NCBI GenBank assembly: GCA_900491605.1 | Contig: UESW01004557.1 | Coordinates: 1 to 64,000 of the forward strand | From: Calamus simplicifolius | Lineage: Eukaryota > Streptophyta > Magnoliopsida > Arecales > Arecaceae | DNA length: 64,000 nt | Direction of reading: 5' to 3' | Shown here: piece after piece, positions 11,241 to 21,447 of the stretch | Layout: each line of letters starts with the position of its first letter | Numbering within the stretch: the stretch's first letter is position 1 | The notes under the pieces: generated by a model | Database searches by the model: none | What the model was told of the DNA's origin: nothing | What the model saw: the letters and a program-made list of their open reading frames with translations, nothing else | Position numbers and translations under genes: made by a program

Positions 11241-12358
11241 TGATGCGGGCAAATCAACCGTGTTGAGCGACGGGCATGCTGAGGTTTGTCGTGGGCTTCC
11301 AAGTGGGATGGAGGAGTCGTCTTCCTTCTTCGGAACCCTGCAAGAAGTCCCCGGCCGGTGTTTCCGACGAGGACCCTCCGACGCTCAAGTTAGTAAACTT
11401 GTCGTTCAGTTCTCTAGTAGTGAGATAGGAGTTGAGAGATAGGGAGAGAGAGAGCCCCTTGCATTGAGCTCGGGTCCTCCTCTTATACCTATCTGGGGGG
11501 TCCCGTTTACCTCATTCCGTTGGAACCATCGAATCTTTCTCGTTGGGATAAGTTTTTCTGAATGGCAAGTGATTAAGCTGTTGCTGGATGAGGGCCACTT
11601 GTAGCGGTAACTGCCGAGCATGCTAGCACTTGCCCATGATTTCAGTGGGCGAGGTACACGGCAATAGACCTTGAATCACGGGATCTATTGCCTGAGACGG
11701 GTCATTGTGCATGCGAAAAAGGTACCAAGTTAGGACCGAAGCCGTCGCTGAAGGCCGGAGCCAAAGGCCGTCGCTGGAGGCCAGAGCCAAAGGCCGGAGC
11801 TGGAGGCCGTCGCTGGAGGCTGGAGCCAAAGGCCGTCGCTGGAGGCCGGTGCTGGAGGCCGTCGCTGGAGGCCGGAGCCAAAGGCCGTCGCTGGAGGCCG
11901 GAGCCGGAGGCCGTCGCTGGAGGCCGGAGCCAAAGGCCATCGCTGGAGGCCGGAGCCAGAGGCCGTCGCTTGAGGCCGGTGCTGGAGGCCGTCGCTGGAG
12001 GCCGGAGCCAAAGGCCGGAGCCAAAGTTCTTTTCTGGGTTTTGCTGTCGCATCATTATCTCTAGAAATCATGCAAAAGATAATACCACCCAGAGGAGACG
12101 GTCACCGATGCCGTGGTCGAAGTGGGCCACCACCAACGCCGAGACCGGCACCAAGGTTGAGGTGGGCCGCTGCTAAGATGAGCCCAAGGCCGAGAAGAGC
12201 GGAGTGCGCCGGATCGTGTGACATTGAGTTCATGATCCCTCCATCTTGTGGGTCATGTGGTTTGATCAGCTGCATCAGCCGAAGGGATATCAGAGGACAA
12301 AGCAAGGCTCCGTCAATTTCTTTCACGGTTCTCTAACGGCGTTGGATCAGCCACATCA
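11241..12358 (-). repeat. 3' LTR of the non-autonomous element
   Basis: 1118 bases, TGATGCGGGC...CCACATCA, partner of the LTR at 16834-17925. Contains a GGCCGGAGCC/GTCGCTGGAG array at about 11745-12025. The long open frames across the array are by-products of its GC-rich repetition, not genes. Confidence 0.9.
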
Positions 12359-12374
12359 GATGCCCCCTCGCCCC
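12359..12374 (-). other. Polypurine tract
   Basis: Read on the minus strand, AGGGGCGAGGGGGCATC abuts the 3' LTR, where plus-strand DNA priming starts. The same motif occurs beside the LTR at 27.43 kb. Confidence 0.7.
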
Positions 12375-13139
12375 TGAGACGAAGCGGGCCCCAGCAAGGT
12401 GAAAGGGGCGTTACCTCCCAAGTGGCTGATCCCCACCTGACTTTGGGTCTTCAACTTTTGACATGATGTTTGGATGTGGGTCCCCATCCACATGCCATGG
12501 AGGTAGAGAGCCAGTGAGGCCGCAATGATGCTCCTGAGGAAGAGGGAGTCGTTGAGCCTTTTTCGTAGATGTTTGCCTTTGCGTCATGTTTGATGTCGAC
12601 GTCGATTACAGGCTTGAGAGCTTGGGAGCGGATGCCCGTTAACTATGAGCTGGGGAGTCGGCTTCTCCTAGCTGTGAGTTATCTTGGGGCTTCTTGATGG
12701 CTGAAAGTAACCAGTTATATGTTGCAAGTGTGTAATTCAAACAAAGGTATTACCCGATTGGCCGTTGGCCGCTGATACAGAGTTGAGGCCGTTGAGGCTG
12801 AAATGAAGCCGTTGAGGCTGTAACGAAGCCGCTGAGGCAAAGTTGAGGCCGTCGAGAGCCTTTTGAACCCCGGAGGATGACCCGAGAGTCGCTGGGATTC
12901 GACCATGCTTGAGAGCCTTTAACCCCGGAGGGTGACCAGAGAGTTGAGAGTCGTCAGGTGCCTTTTCACCCCGGAGGGTGACCTGAGGGTGCTTGGACCA
13001 GGCTCAGGTACCTTTTTCTTTAAAGAAATTGGTCTCCTTCTGCAGAGTTGATGACCTGCCCCCAAGGGAACCGTGTTGATTGAATGTGGGGGGGGGTGAC
13101 CAGTGCTGAAATCCAAGGGCAGCTGGAATGGAATCCTCA
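12375..13139. other. Internal spacer of the non-autonomous element
   Basis: No coding domain recognised. Contains short imperfect repeats around GAGGCCGTTGAGGCTG (12780-12850) and around CCCCGGAGGGTGACC (12870-12985). Confidence 0.5.
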
Positions 13140-14705
13140 GGAGGTCTTGGACTTGGATTGCCGACGCGGAGCCGGGCTTGAGTGTCGAGGGGAGACTCGG
13201 GCTTTAGTGTGCCGATGCGGAGCCGGGCTTGGAGGTGCCGACGCGGAGCCGGGCTTGAAGGTGCCAACGTGGAGCCGGGCTTGGAGGTGCCAACGTGGAG
13301 CCGGGCTTGATGTGCCGACGCGGTGCCGGGCTTGAAGGTGCCGATGCGGAGCCGTGCTTGAATATGCCGACGCGGATCCAGGCTTGGTGGTGCCGACGTG
13401 GAGCCGGGCTTGAAGGTGCCGACGCGGAGCCGGGCTTGAAGGTGCCGATGCAGAGCCGGGCTTGGAGGTGCTGACGCGGAGCCAGGCTTGATGTGCCAAC
13501 GCGGTGCCGGGCTTGGAGGTGCCGACGCGGAGCCGGGCTTGAATGTGCCGACGCGGATCCAGGCTTGGTGGTGCCGACGCGGAGCCGGGCTTGAATGTAC
13601 TGCTGCGGAGTTGGGCTTGAGTGTGCTGACACGGAGCCGGCTTGAAAGTGCCAACGCGGAGCCGGTCTTAAATTGCCGGTGCGGAACCGGTCTTTGATGC
13701 CAACGCGGAGCCGGTCTTTAGTGCCGATGCGGAGCCAGTCTTTAGTGCCGACGCGGAGCCGGTCTTTTATGGCAACGCGGAGCCAGTCTTTGGTACCGAC
13801 GCGGAGCCGGTCTTTGGTCTTTGGTGTCGACACGGAGCCGGTCTTGAGTGTGTCGATGCGGAGCCGGGCTTGAAGGTGCCGATGCGGATCCAGGCTTGGT
13901 GGTGCCGACGCGGAGCCGGGCTTGAATGTGCTACCGCGGAGCTGGGCTTGAGTGTGCTGACGCGGAGCCGGGCTTGAAGGTGCCGACGCGGAGCCGGTCT
14001 TAAATTGCCGGTGTGGAACCGGTCTTTGATGCCAACGCGGAGCCGGTCTTTAGTGCCGATGCGGAGCCAGTCTTTAGTGCCGACGCGGAGCCGGTCTTTT
14101 ATGCCAACGCGGAGCCAGTCTTTGGTGCCGACGCGGAGCCGGTCTTTGGTCTTTGGTGTCGACACGGAGCCGGTCTTGAGTGTGCCGATGCGGAGCCGGG
14201 CTTGAAGGTGCTGATGTGGAGCCGGGCTTGGAGGTGCCGACGCGGAGCCGGTCTTAAATTGCCGGTGCGGAGCCGGTCTTTAGTGCCGACGTGGAGCCGG
14301 TCTTTAGTGCCGACGCGGAGCCGGTCTTTGGTGCCGATGCGGAGCCGGTCTTGAGTGTGCCGACACGGAGCTGAGCTTGAAGGTGCCGATGCGGAGCCGG
14401 GCTTGGAGGTGCCGACGCGGAGCCGGTCTTAAATTGCCGATGCGGAATCGGTCTTTGATGCCGACGCGGAGCCGGTCTTTAGTGCCAACGCGGAGCCGGT
14501 CTTTTATGCTGACGCGGAGCCAGTCTTTGGTGCTGACGCGGAGCCGGTCTTGGTCTTTGGTGCCGACGCGGAGCCGGTCTTGAGTGTGCCGACACGGAGC
14601 CAGGCTTGAAGGTGCCGACGCGGAGCCGGGCTTGGAGGTGCCGATGCGGAGCCGGTCTTAAATTGCCGGTGCGAAACTGGTCTTTGATGCCGATGCAAAG
14701 TCGGT
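13140..14705. repeat. GC-rich tandem array with higher-order structure
   Basis: About 50 copies of a 24-32-base unit built around GACGCGGAGCCGGGCTTGAA. Blocks recur as a higher-order unit: 13673-13873 reappears nearly unchanged at 14005-14205 (shift 332 bases) and, less well, near 14440-14640. Open frames on both strands are artefacts of the repeat. A short version of the same unit is inside the Tat element at 30.59-30.85 kb. Confidence 0.92.
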
Positions 14706-15061
14706 CTTCCCTACATGACATTTTTAAGCATCAATGAAAGAAAAAATCTTAAGTGCAGCATACTTAGCTCTTGCGGTACCCTTATTTTTCTTTTGCGGAC
14801 TCGAATGCTTTCACCGGCTGGTGGTCTGCCCCCCAGGGAATCAAGTTGGTTGGTGAGCTTTAGTTCCTTAAGGAGAAATCCTGCACCGCAGCCACTTTTA
14901 TGGCTCTCCAGCTGCTAGAGTTGACTTTGAAACTAGGCTTGCTCGCCTTCTCTTTTCTCTCCATAGCGTTTGCAGCGATCGTTCTCCATGTTGTGGACAT
15001 CATTTCCTTTTCCCTCTTCTCTGCAGGGAATTAATTCAGAAGGCTGATCAAGCCTTCCCAC

Positions 15062-15533
15062 GGTGAGATCTTTACTGCTGATCCTGCTAACATTGAGCAC
15101 ATTCTCAAGTCTAACTTTTCCAAATACCGCCAGGGTCAGTACAATTATCGCATACTGAAGGATCCTTTTGGTGATGGAATCTTTACAGGGGATGGCGAGA
15201 AGTGGTGTCATCGAAGAAAGCTTGCAAGCTGTGAGTTATCAACCAAAGCTCTTCGAGATTTGATCTTCAAAGTGGAGTTCGGTGCTGAGCTAGACACTCT
15301 CTTGGGCTCCGATGAGTTTGAGACTCGCTTTAGCAAGGCTTTTGGTGACTTTAACCCCATGGTATTCTAGAGATATGTTGATATGTTCTAGGACATCAAG
15401 AAGCTTTTGAACATTGGACTGGAGGCTCAACTGAAGAAGAACCTTGAATTGAAGAAGAACCTTGGTTCTTCCTAATGCTATGCAAGCATCCTCTGATACA
15501 GGAGAAGATTGCCATTGAAATCAAAGAGATTAG
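15062..15533 (+). pseudogene. Captured cytochrome P450 fragment, CYP704-like
   Basis: Plus-strand translation shows FTADPANIEHILKSNFSKY, LKDPFGDGIFTGDGEKW, RKLASCELSTKALRD, then FGAELDTLLGS, RFSKAFGDF and LNIGLEAQLKKN, and finally MLCKHPLIQEKIAIEIKEI from about 15476. The order matches the N-terminal half and I-helix-distal part of CYP704 P450s, which hydroxylate fatty acids at the ER. About 40 residues are missing after RKLAS...LRD, more before MLCKHPL, and stops interrupt it. The haem-binding cysteine region is absent. No introns are visible between joined blocks, which hints at capture of a spliced copy (inference). It lies antisense to the host element. Confidence 0.8.
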
Positions 15534-16258
15534 CTGCCGCTTCCGCATGGGCTCGGGAGCCAGAGGTGTCGTCGCTCGCCGATGCGAGATACATGGATCC
15601 GGCCAAACAGTCGTAGTCGGGATGGTGGCCGAAGCTGGCGATGTTCGTGGGAGGAGTCGGTACGAGCACAGCTTTGGAAGACGATCGTTAAGATGCAGCA
15701 GCCATAGCACAGACTTCCATCGCGTGCACACAACCTCGTGCATGCAATCCACCTTTCTTCAATTATATGAATATATTACGTGCAAATAAACCTTACCCAA
15801 CCAAGGTGGAAGCAAGAGTTGGGAGGAAAAGGAGTTGAGTGAGACGGTTGAGAGCCTTATCCTTGTAGTTGCGAAACTGGCGCTTGTTTGGTCGCTGTGG
15901 GGAGAGGCCGGGGGCCGCCATGGACTTGAGAGCCACCTTGGAGGAAACTGGGGCCGCTGTGGAGTCTCGGGCCGCCGTGGGATTCTCGGGCTACCGTGGG
16001 ATCTCGTGGGCCGCTATGAGGGGCTTGACCGTTGAGGATGAGAGGCCGCTGTGAGGGGACGTCGTGGAGGAAGAGGCCGTCGTGGAGGAAGAGGTCGTCG
16101 TGGGATCCGGAGGCTGCCGTGGAGGAAACTGGAGCCGCCGTGATCTGGAGGCTGCTTTGGAGTCTTGGGCCTCCATGGAGCCTCGGGGCTGCTGTGGCCG
16201 TTGCGGAGGAAGAGGCCATTTAGGAAGGCCGCCAAGGATGGCCGCCTCTGACTGATTA
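15534..16258. repeat. Internal region with GCCGCCGTGG-type repeats
   Basis: After the P450 fragment, 15880-16230 is an imperfect array of GGCCGCCGTGGAGGAAACTG-like units of about 20-30 bases. No domain is recognised in either strand. Confidence 0.6.
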
Positions 16259-16812
16259 TTGAACCTTTGATTGAGATCCTCTGGCTGCCGATGTTGTTCA
16301 TCCAGATGCCCCTTCATCTCATGATTAGGGTCCTTCCCAGATGGCTCAGAGGATGAGTAAGGGGAGAAGTGGCTGCTCGAGCAGAAGGTAGGAGACCGCA
16401 GTCTCTTAAAAGCTTCACGGTGGTTCTTAGGTGAAGCATGATGGTGACAAGCTTCTCTATGAGAAGATTTCCTGCGGGCGAATCGCTGGCTAACTGGTGC
16501 AGCTATGAAGATATGGGAGGCTTCGGCTGCTGCTGAGTGGCCAACGAGCGTTACTTCTGCAACTCATAAACTGCTGCATTTAAGGCTTGAACTTGTTGAT
16601 TGAGGATGGTCAGCTGGTTAATTAGAGCAGCTGAGGTTGATGGTGAGGGAGGAGCAGAGAGAGAGAATGGTCCTTTGCTACTCAGTGCTATGCGGATGCC
16701 CCCCAGCATGATTGGTGAGGACCTTCGGCATGCGCGTCACCACCATGGTTATCTTAGAGGGGACAAAGACTTATAGGTCAGGGAGATAGAGCTCTCTTTC
16801 CTTCAGCACATG
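16259..16812 (-). pseudogene. Gag-leader-like remnant
   Basis: On the minus strand, near 16560-16620, a short frame reads LNQQVQALNAAVYELQ. It resembles the coiled segment in the gag leaders of the other gypsy elements here (LTQQVQALVAVVHKL at 58.4 kb). The rest is stop-ridden. The position beside the primer-binding site supports a decayed gag 5' end. Confidence 0.4.
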
Positions 16813-16833
16813 CCCCTTCCTGGCGCGCCAATC
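16813..16833 (-). other. Primer-binding site
   Basis: Minus strand TGGCGCGCCAGGAAGGGG lies two bases inside the 5' LTR and is identical to the site of the Tat element at 36.3 kb. It should pair with the 3' end of a host tRNA; I did not assign which. Confidence 0.7.
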
Positions 16834-17925
16834 TGATGCAGGCAAATCAACCATGTTGAGCGATGGGCATGCTAAGGTTTGTCGTGGGCTTCCAAGTTCG
16901 GAACCCTGCAAGAAGTCCCCGGCCGGTATTCCCGGCGAGGACCCTCCGACGCTCAAGTTAGTAAACTTGTCGCTTAGTTCTCTAGTAGTGAGATAGGAGT
17001 TGAGAGATAGGGAGAGAGAGAGAGCCCCCTTGCATTGAGCTCGGGTCCTCCTCTTATACCTGTCTGGGGGGTCCCGTTTACCTCGTTCCGTTGGAACCAT
17101 CGAATCTTCCTTGTTGGGATAAGTTTCTCTGAACGGCAAGTGGTTAAGCCGTTGCTGGATGAGGGCCGCTTGTAGCGGTAACTGCCGAGCATGCTAGCAC
17201 TTGCCCGTGATTTTAGTGGGCGAGGTACATGGCAATAGACCTCGAATCACGGGATCTGTTGCCTGAGACGGGTCATTGTGCATGCGAAAAAGGCACCAAG
17301 TTAAGACCGAAGCCGTCGCTGAAAGCCGGAGCCAGAGGCCGTCGCTGGAGGCCGGTGCTGGAGGCCGGAGCCAAAGGCCGTCGCTGAAGGCCGGAGCCAG
17401 AGGCCGTCGCTGGGGGCCGGTGCTGGAGGCCGTCGCTGAAGGCCGGAGCCAGAGGCCGTCACTGAAGGCCGTCGCTGGAGGCCGGAGCCAATGGCCGTCG
17501 CTGGAGGTCGGAGCCAGAGGTCATCGCTGGAGGCCGGCGCTGGAGGCCGTCGCTGGAGGCCGGAGCCTGGAGGCCGTCGCTGGAGGCCGGAGCCAAAGTT
17601 TCTTTTCTGGGTTTTGCTGTCGCATCATTATTTTCGGAAATCGTGCAAAAGATAATACCACCCAGAGACGGTCACCGCCGTGGTCGAAGTGGGCCACCAC
17701 CGACGCCGAGATCGGTACCAAGGTCGAGGTGGGCCGCTGCTAAGATGAGCATAAGGCCGAGAAGAGCGGAGTGCGCCGGACCGTGTGACATTGAGTTCGT
17801 GATCCCTCCATATCGTGGGTCATGTGGTTTGATCAGCCGCATCAGCCGAAGGGACATCATAGAACAAAGCAAGGCTCCATCAGTTTCCTTCACGGCTCTC
17901 TAACGGCATTGAATCAGCCACATCA
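16834..17925 (-). repeat. 5' LTR of the non-autonomous element
   Basis: 1092 bases, TGATGCAGGC...CCACATCA. Closely similar to 11241-12358 but with fewer GGCCGGAGCC units (about 17305-17600). Carries the conserved block CTTATACCTGTCTGGGGGGT also found in the LTRs at 26.5 and 36.6 kb. Confidence 0.9.
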
Positions 17926-17930
17926 CCTAT

Positions 17931-19898
17931 GATGCTAATTTCTTGTGTTTCTTCGTAAACCAACGAATGCTTGGGTAAAGGAGCTGCTAGGCGACGATTC
18001 AAGGAAAGTTTTGATCCCAAGCCTCTCATTCCTTGTTCTCTTTTCTTTCAAGATTTCAGACCAATTTGTCTTGTTTCTTGGTGAAATCAGACGATTTCTT
18101 TGCCATCTTTTGTTGTTCTGGCATATCCTCTCTTTCTTCTTTTCATCCCCTACTTTCTGGTTGATATGAGGCAGCTACTACTTTTTTCAAATAAAATCCT
18201 TGACAATCATTCTTTTTTTTATTTTTCTTTTTCATACCGATCAATTTTCTTTTCCTTTCTTATATCGGAGATATTTGAGATCGGTTCCAGGTCTAACCCT
18301 AGAGATCAATCACCCTACTGCCCTTCTTTTTCCTTCTTCTTGAATTGGTCCAAGATTGTCGCGAACCGCTTCAGATCAAACCCTGGAAAATGCACTTTGA
18401 GAATGACGTCAATTTCTCCGAGCTCAGTAGGGGGAGCTTGTAACCCGAGCGGGGGCATTAGGGTGGTTCGGACGAAAGCTTATCCATTTTCCCATCAAAG
18501 AATGACATCAATTTCCTGGATTGTTTTCAGATTTCTTCTAATTATTTGGCTCTGGCAAGATAATTGTGGCTACAAATTGTTGGATTATCCCATTTGTGTT
18601 CGATAGAAGATTTAAGACTTTACAAATTTGTAATCTTTAATTTTCTATCTGTATTTTATACTAGCTTCATTCTGATATTGTAGACAGGATGTGTATGGAG
18701 AGATATTTAAGTGATGACCTTCTTTACCTGGACCGATGACATAGTTTACATCTACAATAAAAAGCTTTTTGGTGAATCATGGTGGTCAAAGCATGAACAA
18801 GTGACCCATTTTTCCCTTTCAATTTTGAAACAAGGTTCTTTCTGAAGCCCAACTTCACCAAGTTCCAAGCCCTCAATTCCTTTTCCCTTCACTTTCCACT
18901 CATCTCCTTCTGCTTATAATGACTTTGGGCACTCTCTCTCTCTCTCTCTCTCATGCTTGCTCTCTTGTTTGTAATCTCGGTGCTTAATTTGTTTTGTTTC
19001 TTGGAAACATCTGAATATTCTCGGGCCTCATCTCTGCACTTCAGTGAAGCAGCAACAGCATTCTCAGCGAAGTATCCAATTTGGGTTTCATTTAGTCCCG
19101 CATGCATTTTTATTATTTCCTCTGTATGGAGCTCTTTGTTGATATTTGAACTAATAGTTTAGTGCCTGAGTTAATGTTACAATTCAAATTATGGGTCATT
19201 TTTTGAATTGCAAGAAGATTGGAGATAAAGCAGGGTAGAAGAGACTCAGGATGTTTTGTCATTGGTTAAATCTCAATATGCTTCATAGATGAAATTAGCA
19301 TTTTTCATGGTCAGAGGTGTCAATTCAAATCAACATAAGTGGAAATTTGTAGAACATAGCAACACTATACCCAATTTTTCCTATAGAACAAACTGTCATT
19401 TGATTGTTTTTTATGTGAAGTAATTCACAATTTGCCTTTGCTGGTTGAGCAGGTGCCTGGAGAAAGGTCCCCTTCTTTTCTTGTTAAATCTTTGAAAGTA
19501 TCATTGTTTGTTTTCTAAAATTTATACATGTAAATTTTGAAGCAAACAGAAAATGTTAAGAACACATGTTTTATCTATGAATTATTCAGCTTCTTCATTT
19601 TTCATAAAATTTTCTTCGGTATTTGAAACTTTTGTCATGTATCTTATAGATATTTTGTCTTCTGCATTGAATTTTTTAAATTGTATCTATCCATATTCCA
19701 TTTTTTATTTATATTTAATAATTCTGTGAATTCTTGGTTTTATTTTCTTTTCACATTCAATATTGATTGCTTTTGAGTTGATTCTTATCTTTGATTAACT
19801 TTGTCCCATCTGACTGATATGTTTTTTGCTTTATTCCTGCTGCTTGAGAAATTTATTTTGCTGAATGGTTAAATCAACTTCTGCAGCGGAAATTTTGA
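17931..19898. other. Host sequence without recognised gene; partly duplicated
   Basis: T-rich, intron-like sequence. Contains a (CT)10 run at 18932-18951. The part 19306-19880 is homologous to 45086-45312 plus 56975-57245, in the same order. No reading frame is conserved convincingly between copies. Confidence 0.5.
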
Positions 19899-19955
19899 TT
19901 TGGCTCTTTTTTTTTTTTTTGGTACAGGCGGGTGATCACACCAATGTAGGGTGAG

Positions 19956-20674
19956 TCAAACCGATATATCAGAGTACAAAATTTGGAAGAGAACAGGGGG
20001 GTAAGGTTCACCCGGCTTCCAGCTCCAAGAACCAGAATGAGACGCCATCCTAGCAGCAATCCAATCTGCCGCAGAGTTGGCTTCCCGGTAGATGTGCCTA
20101 ATCCTGGCGCAAGAAATACCCTGAAGGATAGAATGAATATCTCCAATCAAGGGGATGATAGGCAAACGGGCGGGAGTCCTGCCTAATCCAGCGGATAACA
20201 GTAATGGAATCCCTTCAACAATAATGCTGCGAGCTCCCAGACAGCGAATAGCATAACAGATACCAGCCCAAGCAGCACACAACTCCGCAAGGGGCACTGT
20301 GGAATCAAGAAGACCAAATCCACCAGACGCCAGCATCTCACCGTCAGGCCCACGAATCACAAACCGAGCCTGCACATCTGCCGCGAACACTACCATCAAA
20401 GTTGATTTTGATAAACCCTGGAGTGGGGGCTCCCAAGAAATGAAGACCGTACGCCGGTACGCTGCCGAAGCAGCAGGGGAGTCCCAGTGGCCAGGGGTAG
20501 CAGAAATACGAAATCTCTGATGGAATGTATACTAGCAGCTAAGGAGAAGGCGGCCCTAACAACCCTGCGAGGATGAATAGTCTCATCAGCGAACAGAAGC
20601 CGATTCCGAGATAACCAAATCTGATAAGCAGTGTAAGCCCTCCTCGAAACCAGTAGGTGGAATCCTCTTCCCAT
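19956..20674 (-). pseudogene. LINE ORF2: C-terminal RNase H domain
   Basis: After AYQIWLSRNRLLFADE (20620), the RNase H start (KINFDGSV) and its continuation (ADVQARFVIRGPDGEMLASGG) lie in different frames near 20390. LAELCAAWAGICYAI and HIYREANSAADWIA hold the second and fourth acidic positions. The usual EGDS motif reads EGIPLLL, so a catalytic aspartate seems lost. Confidence 0.8.
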
Positions 20675-20691
20675 ATCCTCCCTGATGATAC

Positions 20692-21424
20692 TCAGAAAGT
20701 AACTACACAGGGATTCAGACCCCTGATCCCAAGGACCATCACCTGAAATCTGCCAAGTCTGTCTCGCTTGAAAGCAACTGAAGATAGCATGACCAACCGT
20801 TCGTCCGCCCTACCACATAATGGGCAAGTAGGCAGAATGCTCATACCTCTCGCGGAGAGCAGGGAACAAGTAGGAAGTGTGTTCCATGCAAGTTTCCACA
20901 TAAAAAGCCGCACCCTGGATGAATGGGGAGATGCCAGATCCACTTCAAGTCAATCGAATGCTGAGGCTGAGGGCTGTAAATCTCAATAAGATCTCTAATA
21001 GGAGCACGGGACAGACAGGATCTCCTCCAAACCCTAATATCAGGGGTGGGACCCGGAGTAAGAGGAATGGCAAGAATGCGCCGTAAAGCTCAACTCCAAA
21101 GAAGCTAGAGACCATAGAAGAAGACCAAGCAGAGCGATCCGGACCGAATAAGTCAATCACCCTCATACCCTGAGGGATGTCAGAACTCACAAAAGTCGGC
21201 CAACGGGACAGTGGAAGGTCAGCAATCCAGGTGTCATGAACAATATCAACAGAAGCCCCATCACCTAGCGACCAAGAGATGCTGTCCAAAATAGCCGGAG
21301 CATGCCGGCAAACCTCTTTCCAGAAAAAAGAGTACCCAGGGAAAAGCTGAGGAAGAGAGGAAGAATTCCAGTCTCCATATTTGGCCCGCATAAAGGAGCT
21401 CCACAAACAGTGCGGATCAAGCAA
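20692..21424 (-). pseudogene. LINE ORF2: connection and zf-RVT region
   Basis: Minus strand SWSLGDGASVDIVHDTWI (about 21250) and FMWKLAWNTLPT...CPLCGRADERLVML (about 20840-20900) match the C-terminal zinc-binding zf-RVT segment of plant L1 ORF2 proteins. Frame changes separate the pieces. Confidence 0.8.
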
Positions 21425-21447
21425 GAACCGCGTAGCATGCCTCGCAA

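Larger units (their letters stand above)
11241..17925 (-). mobile_element. Complete non-autonomous LTR retrotransposon (Tat-like, no gag/pol)
   Basis: Two TGATG...CATCA LTRs bound the element, with an exact CCTAT duplication at 11236-11240 and 17926-17930. The primer-binding site and polypurine tract place its sense strand on the minus strand. The 4.5-kb interior encodes no protease, RT or integrase; it holds a GC-rich tandem array, a captured P450 fragment on the opposite strand and a short gag-leader-like remnant. LTR blocks and the primer site match the autonomous Tat element at 26.3-37.3 kb, which could supply proteins in trans (inference). Confidence 0.9.

Noticed and set aside
11623..12176. 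Long overlapping ORFs on both strands with repeated Arg/Ala/Gly/Pro peptides
   Set aside because: They follow the GGCCGGAGCC tandem array of the LTR; stop-free frames in several phases on both strands are expected from GC-rich repeats. The same applies to 17276-17743 and 26706-27342.
13140..14705. CRISPR-like regular repeats
   Set aside because: Units are directly adjacent and vary, with no unique spacers and no cas genes, in a plant genome inside an LTR element.
13004..14721. ORFs up to 216 residues, repeat-protein-like
   Set aside because: Frames in the 13.1-14.7 kb array on both strands; unit length varies between 24 and 32, so no constant peptide repeat is kept.
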